Source: an uncultured Clostridia bacterium (GTDB lineage Bacteria > Bacillota > Clostridia > Christensenellales > Borkfalkiaceae). From it: a stretch of DNA of 64,000 nucleotides. Made by a program: the position numbers and the translations under genes. The DNA is taken from contig CANQWX010000004.1 in assembly GCA_947627665.1 (NCBI GenBank), positions 1-64,000 on the forward strand, written 5' to 3'. The notes below the pieces were generated by a model. The model worked only from the letters and a program-made list of their open reading frames with translations. It had not been told where the DNA came from and did not search any database. Shown here piece after piece: positions 16,601-24,320 of this stretch (position 1 is its first letter; the number at the start of each line of letters is the position of its first letter).

Positions 16601-17070
16601 AGGAGCTGACGGGCGTGCGGCAGGAGGCAGTCGATCTCGATATCAAGACGACGGCGTTCATTCCCGAAACTTATGTGGAATCGAATGCGGGGCGGCTGGA
16701 CTGCTATAAGCAGATCGCGGAGATCCGCAACACGGCGGATTACAAGCGGATATGCCTCTCCATGGAGGAGACCTACGGCCCGCTTCCGCCGGAAACGCTC
16801 AACCTGCTCATCATCGCCGTATTGAAGAGCTATGCGGCGCAATTCGGCGTAAGGAAGATCTCCGTAGGGCCGAAGGGGGGAACGCTCGAGTTCGCCGCGC
16901 TCGCTTCTCTCAGCGACGAAAGGCTGCAGGCGGCGATGGACAAATACCGCGGCGCCGTGGCACTCGATATGACGAGTGCGCCCGCGCTTCGCTTTCCTCC
17001 TGCCGCAAACGGCGGCAAAACCATGGTGCAAATGACGAAATTTTTGAAATTTGCCTCAACTTTTGCGTGA
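13681..17070 (+). CDS. mfd: transcription-repair coupling factor Mfd
   Basis: A 1129-aa ATP-dependent translocase that removes stalled RNA polymerase and recruits UvrA. The N-terminal UvrB-homology region includes ALRGDILDIYP. The RNAP-interaction domain has VGDFAVHETYGVGRI. The helicase core shows CGDVGFGKTEVALRAA (Walker A), LLILDEEQRFGV (motif II) and TATPIPRTLHLSL (motif III), and later RGRVGRSSR (motif VI). The TRCF C-terminal domain follows. Length and domain order are standard. The ATG overlaps the pth stop. Confidence 0.97.
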   Translation: MSFFTFENLGGDYPLLGANAENGVPTAAFGVSDAQKYLIASLFSRPVVYLTADALSAKKAYEAISVLSGKRCVLLGAKDEVLTYRKAGSKDALYRRLNALHAWQNGGEVLVADIEAAMQLVPRRVGAVRLETGRETELSALLERLVKMGYSREYEVEAKGTFALRGDILDIYPINCEHPARIDFFGDEVEAIKPYDEITAERLPQLSALEIVAATDVTPTEADEKEIAAVFASELKRAPNPSAYGRMSAIAEDILSGNATDFVLPLCENSGTLFSLLAEDSLLVFDECKLIRDKLDGLYKEHEERFSRLYEGGEVMRFSRSQYVGREDLLAGMRRYRNLALQTFSGSTFFFEPLKIFNFSSTPARKYLNSFPELLADIRIWRKTGYRVMLWCGGEERAGRLKGELEENGCFSAPLPARLEEFSGVAVLAGTLADGFLLHECKLAVVGTGDLFLKVPKERRVKKRRGDLFLAPEVGDFAVHETYGVGRITGTKKIETTDGIKEYIALEYKDGDTLYVPVEQMDVLSKYMGGDDPALSKIGGGEFERVKARVRASLRKMTFDLKALYAERQERRGHVFPPYTEEMDEFEAAFPYEDTPDQTVSLNEIKADMCSDKVMDRLLCGDVGFGKTEVALRAAYLCILDGRQAALLCPSTVLSEQHLRTAEERMKDFGVRVACLNRFRSEKEQAAILSALERGEIDLIVGTHRLLSKDVKFHDLGLLILDEEQRFGVEHKEKIKNVKRNVDCLTMTATPIPRTLHLSLSGIRDISTIQTPPRARLPVQTYVAEETETLIRDACVREMARGGQIFLLYNRVETISSFAKRVQEILPEARVTLAHGRMEKAALERNVFGFYRGEFDILVTTTIIENGVDLPNANTLIVIDADRLGVSQLYQLRGRVGRSSRLAHAYFTYKPERIMSANAAERLKALMQFTELGSGFKIAMRDLEIRGAGNVLGAEQHGQMDKVGYELYAKILKEELTGVRQEAVDLDIKTTAFIPETYVESNAGRLDCYKQIAEIRNTADYKRICLSMEETYGPLPPETLNLLIIAVLKSYAAQFGVRKISVGPKGGTLEFAALASLSDERLQAAMDKYRGAVALDMTSAPALRFPPAANGGKTMVQMTKFLKFASTFA

Positions 17071-17087
17071 TTTTCACCGAGAAACAA

Positions 17088-17116
17088 TTGCACTAATTTT
17101 CAAAATGCGCTATAAT
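17088..17116 (+). promoter_or_regulatory. promoter of the PrsA-like lipoprotein gene
   Basis: TTGCAC (17088-17093), 17-nt spacer, TATAAT (17111-17116). Transcription would start near 17123. Confidence 0.75.
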
Positions 17117-17184
17117 AATTTGGTATGAAGCTGCGGAAGTATGTATCCGCGGAAAATGAACAACAGCTCGGAGTGATAAAATCT

Positions 17185-19263
17185 ATGAAATTCGGAAAGA
17201 CAAAGACAGCCGCGCTCGCGCTTGCGACCTTACTTGCGGCAGGCAGCTTTTCCGGCTGCGCGCTCGTGACGAACAACCTGAAGAAGGATCTCGAACAGGT
17301 GGTGGCGACGGTGGATCTGACGGCGAGCGAGGACTATTCCTCCCTCAAAGACACGATCAAGCAGAGCAACGTTTTGAAGCGCGACCTCGTGGCGAGCTAT
17401 GCAAGCGTCGGAAGCACTTATGTGAATTCCTACGGCATGCAGGCGGAGGACGTTTACGAGATGCTCAAAAACCAGCTTGTCAACCGCCGTATCTATGTCC
17501 AATACGCGCAGGCTTACTTCCTGCAACATGACGATACCAAGAACAAGGCAAGCTGGGACCAAGCCATTGCCGCGGCGGAAACAGACGCGGAAAAGGAGAT
17601 CGCGGCGCTCGAGTATTTCCTCGATCCCGACGAGATCGCCATGGCGGAATACAATGTGAAACAGAGCCTCAATTCCACGCTCGATTCCCAGGAGCTGGAA
17701 TACATCGAGGCCGAAGAGGATCTCCACGACCACGACACCGCGCGGACTACGCCCACGGGGATCGCCACGCAGAACGAGGACTATTACGACGCCGCCTATC
17801 AGGTGTACACGGGCTATAACCACGTTTCGGCTTGCGGCTCTTACGAGGCGCAGGACGGCTCCACGACCACGACCCGCTTGAAGGCGTACAAGACGCTCTT
17901 GTCCAACCTCAACTACTACGGGTTGATCTCGCGGGGCGAAGAGGACACGAGCGATATTACCAAGCTGAGCTATTATAAAAACGAACTCAAATCGCAGTGC
18001 GAGACCCAGCTCATCAACAAGCTCGGGGAAGTATTCGAAGAGCAGGCGAAGGAGAAGGTCACGAAGGAGTGGGTCGAAACGAAGTACCGTACGACGTTCG
18101 AAGCGCAGCAGGAGCAGTTCTCCGCACCCGACGCGACCGCGCTCGAGAGCGCGCTTGACGGCGTCGGCGACACGAGCTTTGTGTTCTATGCGCCCGAAAA
18201 CTACGGCTTTGTCATCAATATCCTGCTCCCCTTCAGCACACGCCAGACGCAGGAACTCAACGATTCCGCCGCAGATTTCGGCGATAAGAAGGGCAATAAG
18301 TTCGTCAAGCGCGCTTCCTTGCTCGAGGGTGTTGTAGCCACCGACCAGCGCAACACTTGGTTCACGGGGCACGAGGACTACTCCTATGAGGTGACCGGGG
18401 AAGAGCAGGCCTATACCGCGGGCAATACGGACAGGAAGTACCTCTTCTTCGAGGACAGCATGAAGAAGACAGAGGGGACGGACACCGCTCCCGCACAGTA
18501 CGAAAAGATCCCCAACTATCTCGGGCAATACACCTATAACGGCAAAGTCGTTGCCAAAGAGGACGAGGATGGCGACAAGGTATATATCTTCCAGCCCAAC
18601 GAGCTTTCCATCGACGGCTTCCTCAGTGAGATGAAGAGCTATCTCGGCTATGCGCAGCTTACCGTGACGGACGAAAAATATCCCAACGGGCAAGCGGAAT
18701 ATTTCACAAGGCCGTACAGTGCTTATTACAAGGACAACGGCGGCAAAGTGGACTATTCGAAGTTCCTCTATTATCGGGCGAACATCGCCGAACTTGCCGA
18801 TTTCAACGCGAACGAAATTTTCAAGGCGGGTTCCAAAGAAAATAAGGCACTCTCCGTCATCAACGAGCTTTCTTTCGCATACAATACCGATACGGCGGGA
18901 CTGAATTCCTATCTCGGCTATGCGGTATCTCCCAACAACACCGACTTTGTGAAGGAGTTCGAATATGCGGCGCAAGAGGCCGTGCGCGGCGGCGCGGGTA
19001 CCATCACGGTGGCGCCCTCCGACTACGGCTGGCACATCATGTACTGCACCTTCTCCTATACGGGAAATACCCAACCTTATCGGTTCGACTGGAACGAGCG
19101 TGACGTGGAAGGCACTTTCTCCAACCTCTATTACGAGGCGCTTACCGCGGAAAATTTCTCCTCCTATTCGAGTGAGATCCAGACGACGGTGCTCAACAAA
19201 TACAACAACGACACTTGCGTGACGGTATTTGTCGACCGCTATAAGGATCTGTATGAGGTTTGA
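17185..19263 (+). CDS. large exported lipoprotein, PrsA/SurA-like foldase candidate
   Basis: A 692-aa protein with a lipoprotein signal (KTKTAALALATLLAAGSFSGC, Cys near residue 22). The following region (NLKKDLEQVVATVD) resembles the start of SurA-type chaperones, and the C-terminal part includes an APSDYGWHIMYC segment like the end of a parvulin PPIase domain. A PrsA gene directly after mfd is common in clostridia, which supports the call. It is about twice the length of a normal PrsA, and the parvulin core is poorly conserved, so enzyme activity is unsure. The start at 17185 is preferred over an ATG at 17125 because the signal peptide begins there and GGAG lies 11 nt upstream. Confidence 0.7.
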   Translation: MKFGKTKTAALALATLLAAGSFSGCALVTNNLKKDLEQVVATVDLTASEDYSSLKDTIKQSNVLKRDLVASYASVGSTYVNSYGMQAEDVYEMLKNQLVNRRIYVQYAQAYFLQHDDTKNKASWDQAIAAAETDAEKEIAALEYFLDPDEIAMAEYNVKQSLNSTLDSQELEYIEAEEDLHDHDTARTTPTGIATQNEDYYDAAYQVYTGYNHVSACGSYEAQDGSTTTTRLKAYKTLLSNLNYYGLISRGEEDTSDITKLSYYKNELKSQCETQLINKLGEVFEEQAKEKVTKEWVETKYRTTFEAQQEQFSAPDATALESALDGVGDTSFVFYAPENYGFVINILLPFSTRQTQELNDSAADFGDKKGNKFVKRASLLEGVVATDQRNTWFTGHEDYSYEVTGEEQAYTAGNTDRKYLFFEDSMKKTEGTDTAPAQYEKIPNYLGQYTYNGKVVAKEDEDGDKVYIFQPNELSIDGFLSEMKSYLGYAQLTVTDEKYPNGQAEYFTRPYSAYYKDNGGKVDYSKFLYYRANIAELADFNANEIFKAGSKENKALSVINELSFAYNTDTAGLNSYLGYAVSPNNTDFVKEFEYAAQEAVRGGAGTITVAPSDYGWHIMYCTFSYTGNTQPYRFDWNERDVEGTFSNLYYEALTAENFSSYSSEIQTTVLNKYNNDTCVTVFVDRYKDLYEV

Positions 19264-19280
19264 TGAGGGTCCCCGTAAAG

Positions 19281-19380
19281 GAGCCTGATGGGTTATTGGG
19301 AAGCAATTTGGAAATCGATCATACTTGGAGGAGCCTGATGGGTTATTGGGAAGCAATTTGGAAATCGATCATACTTGGAA
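19281..19380 (+). repeat. 50-bp tandem duplication over the uppP start region
   Basis: The segment GAGCCTGATGGGTTATTGGG through CATACTTGGA appears twice, beginning at 19281 and 19331, apparently identical. It contains the uppP ribosome binding site and its first 14 codons, so the site and start codon are duplicated. Confidence 0.95.
19288..19338 (+). CDS. mini-ORF made by duplication of the uppP start
   Basis: The first copy of the duplication gives an ATG at 19288 behind AAAGGAG and encodes MGYWEAIWKSIILGGA, 16 residues that begin exactly like UppP. Because 50 is not a multiple of three, it leaves the UppP frame. Its TGA (19336-19338) overlaps the true uppP ATG (19338-19340). Ribosomes could therefore terminate and restart, coupling the two. 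Whether it is translated is unknown. Confidence 0.5.
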   Translation: MGYWEAIWKSIILGGA

Positions 19381-20162
19381 CGGTGCAGGGACTCACGGAG
19401 TTCCTGCCCGTTTCTTCAAGCGGACATTTATCCCTTTTGCAACGATTGTTGCATTATAACGTCGGCGGGGAAAGCATGATGTTTGTCAACGTCATGCTGC
19501 ATCTCGGCACGCTTGCCGCTGTGGTGTGGGTATTCCGCCGGGATATTCTTGCGCTCTTCCGGAGGCCCTTCCAAACGCTGCTGATGCTGATCGTGGCAAC
19601 GGTGCCTGCGGGGATCGTCGGGCTTTTGTTCAACGGCAGGATCGACGCGCTCTTTTCGGGGGAGCGGGGCGTGGGGTATCTGGCGCTCTGCTTTTCCGCG
19701 ACGGCGGTCTTGCTCCTCGTGACCGAATATGCGGCAAAGCGCAACAAAAGGCCTGTGCCGCTGACGTGGAAACATTCCGCCGCCATGGGCTGTATGCAGG
19801 CCGTGGCGCTCTTCCCCGGCATTTCGCGGAGCGGTTCCACCGTCTTTGCGGGGACCGTGAGCGGCGCCAAACGCGAAGATGTGGCGAAATTCTCCTTTTT
19901 GATGAGTATTCCCGTCATCTTGGGCAGCGTCGTTGTCGAGCTAAAAGATGTCGTCTTTCCCGAGGCGGGCATGGCGGTGTCCATGACGGGTGCGGAGATC
20001 GTCGGAATGGTCTGCGGCGTTCTCTTTGCGGCGGTCGCAGGGTTTGCCGCCGTAAAATGTATGCTCGGCGTGATACGGAAAGCAAATTACAAATGGTTTT
20101 CGCTCTACCTTGTCCTCTTGTCCCTCGGCTGCCTTTGGCTGGATTTGATCGGCGTGCTGTAA
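19338..20162 (+). CDS. uppP: undecaprenyl-diphosphatase UppP (BacA)
   Basis: A 274-aa polytopic membrane enzyme that dephosphorylates undecaprenyl pyrophosphate so the carrier lipid can be reused in peptidoglycan synthesis; overproduction gives bacitracin resistance. Diagnostic motifs: GLTEFLPVSSSGHL near the N-terminus (catalytic Glu and Ser/His) and FPGISRSGSTV in the second half. The length is usual. The start is in the second copy of the 50-bp duplication; a longer frame from 19260 would add about 26 non-conserved residues. It lies just downstream of the PrsA-like gene. Confidence 0.95.
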   Translation: MGYWEAIWKSIILGTVQGLTEFLPVSSSGHLSLLQRLLHYNVGGESMMFVNVMLHLGTLAAVVWVFRRDILALFRRPFQTLLMLIVATVPAGIVGLLFNGRIDALFSGERGVGYLALCFSATAVLLLVTEYAAKRNKRPVPLTWKHSAAMGCMQAVALFPGISRSGSTVFAGTVSGAKREDVAKFSFLMSIPVILGSVVVELKDVVFPEAGMAVSMTGAEIVGMVCGVLFAAVAGFAAVKCMLGVIRKANYKWFSLYLVLLSLGCLWLDLIGVL

Positions 20163-20217
20163 GAGGCCGCATAGATTTTCGCCTCCGGCACAAATTAAGG
20201 GTATCGGAGGTGAAAGC

Positions 20218-20370
20218 ATGAAGCTGAATTGCGGAGATGTTTGTCCCAAGACCGGTGCGTATAAGGTGGTCGACCGTGAGGGCAAGGTCGTGAATACGAT
20301 CTATGTCGGCGAGGGCGAAACAATGCCCCCCACACAGTATGCCGATTGCCACTACGAGTGGGCAAACTGA
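20218..20370 (+). CDS. small YjzC-like protein of unknown function
   Basis: A 50-aa protein, MKLNCGDVCPKTGAYKVVD..., preceded by a strong CGGAGG. It has Cys at 5, 9 and 44, and the CPKTGAYKVVDREGK pattern recalls the YjzC/YjgB type of very small beta-rich proteins, which is a weak resemblance. It is followed by a good terminator and shares the plus strand with uppP, 55 nt upstream. No function is assigned. Confidence 0.75.
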   Translation: MKLNCGDVCPKTGAYKVVDREGKVVNTIYVGEGETMPPTQYADCHYEWAN

Positions 20371-20391
20371 ATTTCGACCGATAAAGAAAGG

Positions 20392-20420
20392 GCGAACCGT
20401 TTGGTTCGCTTTTTCTTTTT
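20392..20420 (+). terminator. terminator after the small protein
   Basis: Stem GCGAACC/GGTTCGC followed by TTTTTCTTTTT. Confidence 0.85.
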
Positions 20421-20509
20421 CGGAATAGGAGAAAGCGCGCGCTTTGTGGAAGATGACAGGCGCAAAAATACAGCCCGCGTTTTACGGCGCGGGCTGTGTG
20501 AGTGGTATC

Positions 20510-21529
20510 CTATTTGCAAATTTCTTCGATCCGTTCGAGTTCTTCATCGGTAAAGGAAGGATCGATCCGAATGTTTTCGAGGATCTGTTCGGAGGAAGAG
20601 GCGCCGATGATGACAGAGGAAACCGCCTTGTCTTTCAACACCCACGAGAGCGCCAGCTCCGCAAGGGTCTGCCCGCGCTCCGCCGCAAACGCGCGTAGCG
20701 AAGCAAGCGTTCCGAGCACACCGCTCAGTTTCTCCTCGGTCAGAGTACCGCTCTTGCGGATGCGGCTGTCAGCGGGAATTCCGTCTTTATACTTGTCGGT
20801 GAGCAGCCCCTGCGCAAGCGGGGAATAGACGATAAGCCCGAAACCCTGTTGCAGCGCATATTCGTTTAAGCGGTCCTCCTCCACATGGCGGTCGAGAAGG
20901 TTATAGCACACTTGGTTGAGGATAAAGGGCGTCTTGAGTTCGCGGAAGATGTTTACCGCCGCTTCCGTCTGTTCGCGGTCGTAGTTGGAAATGCCTATAT
21001 ACAGCGCTTTTCCCTGCTCGACAACGCGGTGGAGGGCATAACAGGTCTCCTCGATGGGGGTTTCGGGCGCGGGACGGTGGTGGTAGAAGATGTCCACATA
21101 GTCGAGGCACATCCGCGACAGGCTCTGGTCGAGGGAGGCGACAAGGTATTTTTTGCTCCCCCCGTCGCCGTAGGGACCTTTCCACATCGGATAGCCCGCC
21201 TTGGTGGAGATCACCATTTCGTCGCGGTAGCCGCGAAAGCTCTCCTTCAGGATCTTCCCGAAGTTTTCCTCGGCGGAGCCGCCGCGGGGACCGTAATTGT
21301 TTGCGAGGTCGAAATGGGTGATCCCGTTGTCGAAGGCGGTGAAGATCATGTCCCGCATGACCTCGAAGTTATCGAAAGAGCCGAAATTTTGCCACAATCC
21401 CAAGGAGATCTCGGGGAGCTTCAAGCCGCTCTTTCCCGCCCACCTGTAATGCACGGCACCTTTTTTGTAGCGCGCGGGATCGGGAAGGCGTTCCCTATTC
21501 CCGATCAGTTTTTTGAAATTCTCGTCCAT
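20510..21529 (-). CDS. aldo/keto reductase, YghZ type
   Basis: A 339-aa NADPH-dependent reductase of the AKR superfamily. The opening RYKKGAVHYRWAGKSGLKLP and SLGLWQNFG match the YghZ group (E. coli L-glyceraldehyde-3-phosphate reductase). The catalytic tetrad can be placed: Asp in HFDLANNYG with its Tyr, Lys in ISTKAGY, and His in FYHHRP. The C-terminus VIIGASSSEQI is the NADPH-binding segment. The start at 21529 follows GAGGT and is where the family begins. It probably detoxifies small aldehydes such as methylglyoxal; the true substrate is not known. Confidence 0.88.
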   Translation of the reverse strand: MDENFKKLIGNRERLPDPARYKKGAVHYRWAGKSGLKLPEISLGLWQNFGSFDNFEVMRDMIFTAFDNGITHFDLANNYGPRGGSAEENFGKILKESFRGYRDEMVISTKAGYPMWKGPYGDGGSKKYLVASLDQSLSRMCLDYVDIFYHHRPAPETPIEETCYALHRVVEQGKALYIGISNYDREQTEAAVNIFRELKTPFILNQVCYNLLDRHVEEDRLNEYALQQGFGLIVYSPLAQGLLTDKYKDGIPADSRIRKSGTLTEEKLSGVLGTLASLRAFAAERGQTLAELALSWVLKDKAVSSVIIGASSSEQILENIRIDPSFTDEELERIEEICK

Positions 21530-21553
21530 ATTTTTACCTCGGTTTTTTCTTTC

Positions 21554-21582
21554 AGTATACCATGGACTGCCGCCGATTGCAA
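21554..21582 (-). promoter_or_regulatory. promoter of the aldo/keto reductase
   Basis: Minus strand: TTGCAA (21577-21582), 17-nt spacer, TATACT (21554-21559). Confidence 0.7.
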
Positions 21583-21655
21583 GCGATGGGAAAATCTTCA
21601 CGCAAATTTTGTTTGCGGCATAAGCTGAAAGAAAAATCGGTTCGGGGGTGATGGT

Positions 21656-22147
21656 ATGGTGACTGAACAAAAATATCCGTCCTTGGAGGAGATCGGGGAG
21701 GACTGCGTTGCGCTCCGTCTGCTTTCGCCCGCTTATGCGGGCAGGGACGGAGAACTGACGGCGGTCCTGCAATATGTGTATCAATCGGTCATATTTTCGG
21801 AAGCAGGGAGAGGGGAGTTCGCTTCGGCATTGGTGCGGATCGCCGTCAACGAGATGCACCATCTCGAGCTGCTCGCAACGATGATCGCAAAGCTCGGCGC
21901 GCCGCCCGTGTTCACCGCCTGTCCGCCCTATCCCGTGGGATACTATTCCGCGGCATGCGTCAATTATACGAGAAATCCCCGCCAGATGCTCTGCGCGGAC
22001 ATCTGCGCGGAGGAGAACGCCATCACCTGCTATGAAAATATTCTCTGCCGCATCAAAAACGCTCCCGTCGCCGCCGTCCTGTCGCGGATCCTGGAGGAGG
22101 AGAGGGAGCATCTGAAAACGTTCAACGAGCTGCTGTCTAAACTTTGA
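21656..22147 (+). CDS. ferritin-like di-iron domain protein
   Basis: A 163-aa helical protein. Candidate metal ligands lie in the pattern of ferritin-like four-helix bundles: NEMHHLELL (ExxH), AEENAI and EEEREHLKTF (ExxH). This places it near rubrerythrin-like or manganese-catalase-like proteins found in spore formers, for example CotJC relatives. Several Cys residues (CPP, CADICAEE, CYENILC) are unusual for that fold. The ribosome binding site is GGGGGTG. It likely binds iron or manganese and handles peroxide, by family; the exact reaction is unknown. Confidence 0.75.
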   Translation: MVTEQKYPSLEEIGEDCVALRLLSPAYAGRDGELTAVLQYVYQSVIFSEAGRGEFASALVRIAVNEMHHLELLATMIAKLGAPPVFTACPPYPVGYYSAACVNYTRNPRQMLCADICAEENAITCYENILCRIKNAPVAAVLSRILEEEREHLKTFNELLSKL

Positions 22148-22161
22148 GCGCGCCGCGCGCG

Positions 22162-22902
22162 TCAGACGGAGAAGGGATCGCGGGCGCTAAGCTCGGGCAG
22201 GAAGCGCCAATAGCGCACGGGCATGTAGCTCTTCATCTGCTTCAACCGTTCGCGGCAGGGGATGTTTACGCTGTCATAGTACCGCCGCCACAGCGCCTGC
22301 CAGCCCTCTTCGTCCGCCGAAAGGGCGATCTCGGCACGGTCCAAAGGGGCGGTAAAGGCGCTTTTCCCGTCATAGACCGCCGCTTTCTTCCGCCTGACGT
22401 CGTGCAGGACAAAGGGGAACTCGGGCAGGCGTGTGCGAAAATGGGGCAGGAGCAGATCGACGATGTCGTTGTCGGGCGCGAGCGGCGCATAGAGGGCGCC
22501 GCTCGCGCTCTCCATAAAGCGGACAAAGCCGTGCATGCGGTGGATCTCGTAGGTCACCTTGCGGATACATTCGCTTGCCGCAAGGACCGCCGTTTCGGCG
22601 AGCATGCCCCGCACGGGCGCCCGTTTTTCGGCGAGCAGCCTGAAATAGCGGAAAGCGATCTGCTCATGGTCGGGCATCCCGCTCCGCAACATCAGCAGAA
22701 GGTCGTCGACGCAGTCCTTGTCAAAGGACAAAAGACGCTTTTCCGCCTTTGCGGCCTTTTCCGCGTCCGCGGCAACGAATACCGTCCTTTGCCCGATCGC
22801 AAGCTGGGTCTGCACGGAGGAGATCACCGCCTCGTCGTCTTTGAACGCATATAGAAAAGCCGTCAAAAAGCACGCTTTCGTGCCGTCGGTAAGATAGATC
22901 AT
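22162..22902 (-). CDS. TIGR03915-family putative DNA repair protein
   Basis: A 246-aa protein starting MIYLTDGTKACFLTAFLYAF, as TIGR03915 (DUF4130) proteins do, with the C-terminal RYWRFLPEL. The family almost always sits next to the TIGR03916 radical SAM protein, as here, where the two overlap by 4 nt (ATGA). The pair is annotated as putative DNA repair or modification, but no reaction has been established to my knowledge. The MHGFVRFME and YYDSVNIPCRERLKQM segments are typical. It is expressed from the promoter upstream of the radical SAM gene. Confidence 0.88.
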   Translation of the reverse strand: MIYLTDGTKACFLTAFLYAFKDDEAVISSVQTQLAIGQRTVFVAADAEKAAKAEKRLLSFDKDCVDDLLLMLRSGMPDHEQIAFRYFRLLAEKRAPVRGMLAETAVLAASECIRKVTYEIHRMHGFVRFMESASGALYAPLAPDNDIVDLLLPHFRTRLPEFPFVLHDVRRKKAAVYDGKSAFTAPLDRAEIALSADEEGWQALWRRYYDSVNIPCRERLKQMKSYMPVRYWRFLPELSARDPFSV

Positions 22903-24149
22903 AATTCTCCCGTGAGCGCTTCATAAGCCGCTTCCGGCGTGGAAAACAGGCTCAGCTGCGCTGCGTTTTCGCTTCTTTCTCCCGCCGTGAGCAGACCGCG
23001 CACGGCACTCTCGTTCTTTGCGCCGAAAAATTTTCCGCCCGCCGTAATAAAATGTTTCGCCCGTTTCAGCACGACCCGCATTTTTTGCAGGTGCTCGAAA
23101 GTCAGCGCGGTATATTTGCGCGCCTCCAAAATCTTTTGCGCGCTTCTTCCGCCGATCCCCGGGACGCGGAGGAGCATTTCGAGGGGCGCGCGATTGATCT
23201 CAACGGGGAAAAGCTGCAAATTCCTCAGCGCCCATGCGCACTTCGGGTCGAGGTCGAGCGGAAGGTCCTCGTCCTGCGGGACAAGCTCTTCCGCGGTAAA
23301 GCCGTAAAAGCGGAGCAGCCAATCGGCTTGATAGAGGCGGTGTTCCCGCAGCTGTCCCGCGGGCAGGTCGGGCAGAAGGCTGTCGTGAACCACGGGGACG
23401 TAGGAGGAAAAATAGACGCGCCTAAGCTGCATGTTGCGGTACAGGCTCTGGGTGAGGCGGACGATCTGCCCGTCCTTTTCGGGAGAGGCGCCCACGATCA
23501 TCTGCGTGGTCTGTCCCGCAGGCAGGAAGAGGCCTTTGCGCTTTTCCTCCCGAAAGACGCGCTTCTCTTCGGCGAGATGCTTCATCGGGAGCAACAGGCT
23601 CTCCTTGCTCTTTTGCGGCGCAAGAAGTTTTAAGCTGCGCTCGGAGGGAAGTTCGATGTTATAGCTCATGCGGTCCGCGTACTTTGCCGCTTCTCTTGTC
23701 AGCGCCTCGTCCGCCCGCGGGATCCCTTTCAGATGGATGTAACCGTGGAAACGGTATTCCGTCCGCAGCAGTTTGACGGTGCGGACAAGCTGTTCCATCG
23801 TGTGATCGGGGCTTTTTACCACCGCGGAGGAGAGGAACAGTCCCTCGATATAGTTGCGCTTGTAAAAATCGATCGTGAGCGCGGCGATCTCCTCGGGCGT
23901 CGCAACGGCGCGCGGGACGTCCGCGTCGGAGCGGTTGGGACAGTATTTGCAATTGTATATGCAGTCGTTGCTCAGGAGGATCTTCAAAAGCGAAATGCAT
24001 CGTCCGTCCGGCGTGAAGGAATGACAGCACCCGGAAACATACCCGTTTCCCATGCCACCCGTGTTTTTCCGTTTGCTCCCCGAAGAGGAGCACGAAACGT
24101 CGTATTTTGCGCCCTCGGTGAGGATCTTCAGCCGCCGTTCGTCGATCAT
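22899..24149 (-). CDS. TIGR03916-family radical SAM protein, putative DNA modification/repair
   Basis: A 416-aa radical SAM enzyme. The [4Fe-4S] motif is CIYNCKYC near residue 65, preceded by CCHSFTPDGRCISLLKIL. Near the C-terminus LLRVPGIGGRSAQKIL is a helix-hairpin-helix, a non-specific DNA-binding element, which supports action on DNA. It is co-transcribed with its TIGR03915 partner. The ATG at 24149 is chosen because the family starts MIDERRLKIL and because a TATAAT ends 6 nt upstream, inside the longer frame. That spacing leaves no room for a ribosome binding site, so the mRNA is probably leaderless. Confidence 0.88.
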   Translation of the reverse strand: MIDERRLKILTEGAKYDVSCSSSGSKRKNTGGMGNGYVSGCCHSFTPDGRCISLLKILLSNDCIYNCKYCPNRSDADVPRAVATPEEIAALTIDFYKRNYIEGLFLSSAVVKSPDHTMEQLVRTVKLLRTEYRFHGYIHLKGIPRADEALTREAAKYADRMSYNIELPSERSLKLLAPQKSKESLLLPMKHLAEEKRVFREEKRKGLFLPAGQTTQMIVGASPEKDGQIVRLTQSLYRNMQLRRVYFSSYVPVVHDSLLPDLPAGQLREHRLYQADWLLRFYGFTAEELVPQDEDLPLDLDPKCAWALRNLQLFPVEINRAPLEMLLRVPGIGGRSAQKILEARKYTALTFEHLQKMRVVLKRAKHFITAGGKFFGAKNESAVRGLLTAGERSENAAQLSLFSTPEAAYEALTGEL

Positions 24150-24155
24150 GCCCCG

Positions 24156-24184
24156 ATTATAGCACAAATGTTCGCATAAGTCAA
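24156..24184 (-). promoter_or_regulatory. radical SAM operon promoter giving a leaderless transcript
   Basis: Minus strand: TTGACT (24179-24184), 17-nt spacer, TATAAT (24156-24161), 6 nt, then ATG at 24149. Confidence 0.8.
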
Positions 24185-24215
24185 ACGTTTGTTCGAAAAA
24201 GATAAAAATTTTTTG

Positions 24216-24244
24216 TTGCACGCACGGCGCAAGTGTGCTATAAT
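24216..24244 (+). promoter_or_regulatory. promoter of the two-component system
   Basis: TTGCAC (24216-24221), 17-nt spacer, TATAAT (24239-24244). The leader of about 70 nt ends in AAGGAGGCGTACC before the ATG. It is divergent from the radical SAM promoter. Confidence 0.8.
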
Positions 24245-24320
24245 AAATTCACGAAATTTTCACGGGATTTTGAAACTTCGATGAAGCGGAAACGTTAAAA
24301 TAGCGATAAGGAGGCGTACC

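Noticed and set aside
17125-17184. Earlier ATG for the PrsA-like lipoprotein
   Set aside because: It would put 20 polar residues before the signal peptide. The ATG at 17185 has a signal-peptide start and a GGAG site.
17230-19356. Very long minus-strand frame opposite the PrsA-like gene
   Set aside because: Composition is that of an antisense shadow of a GC-rich gene. It has no motifs and no promoter or ribosome binding site, and the plus-strand frame has a clear signal peptide.
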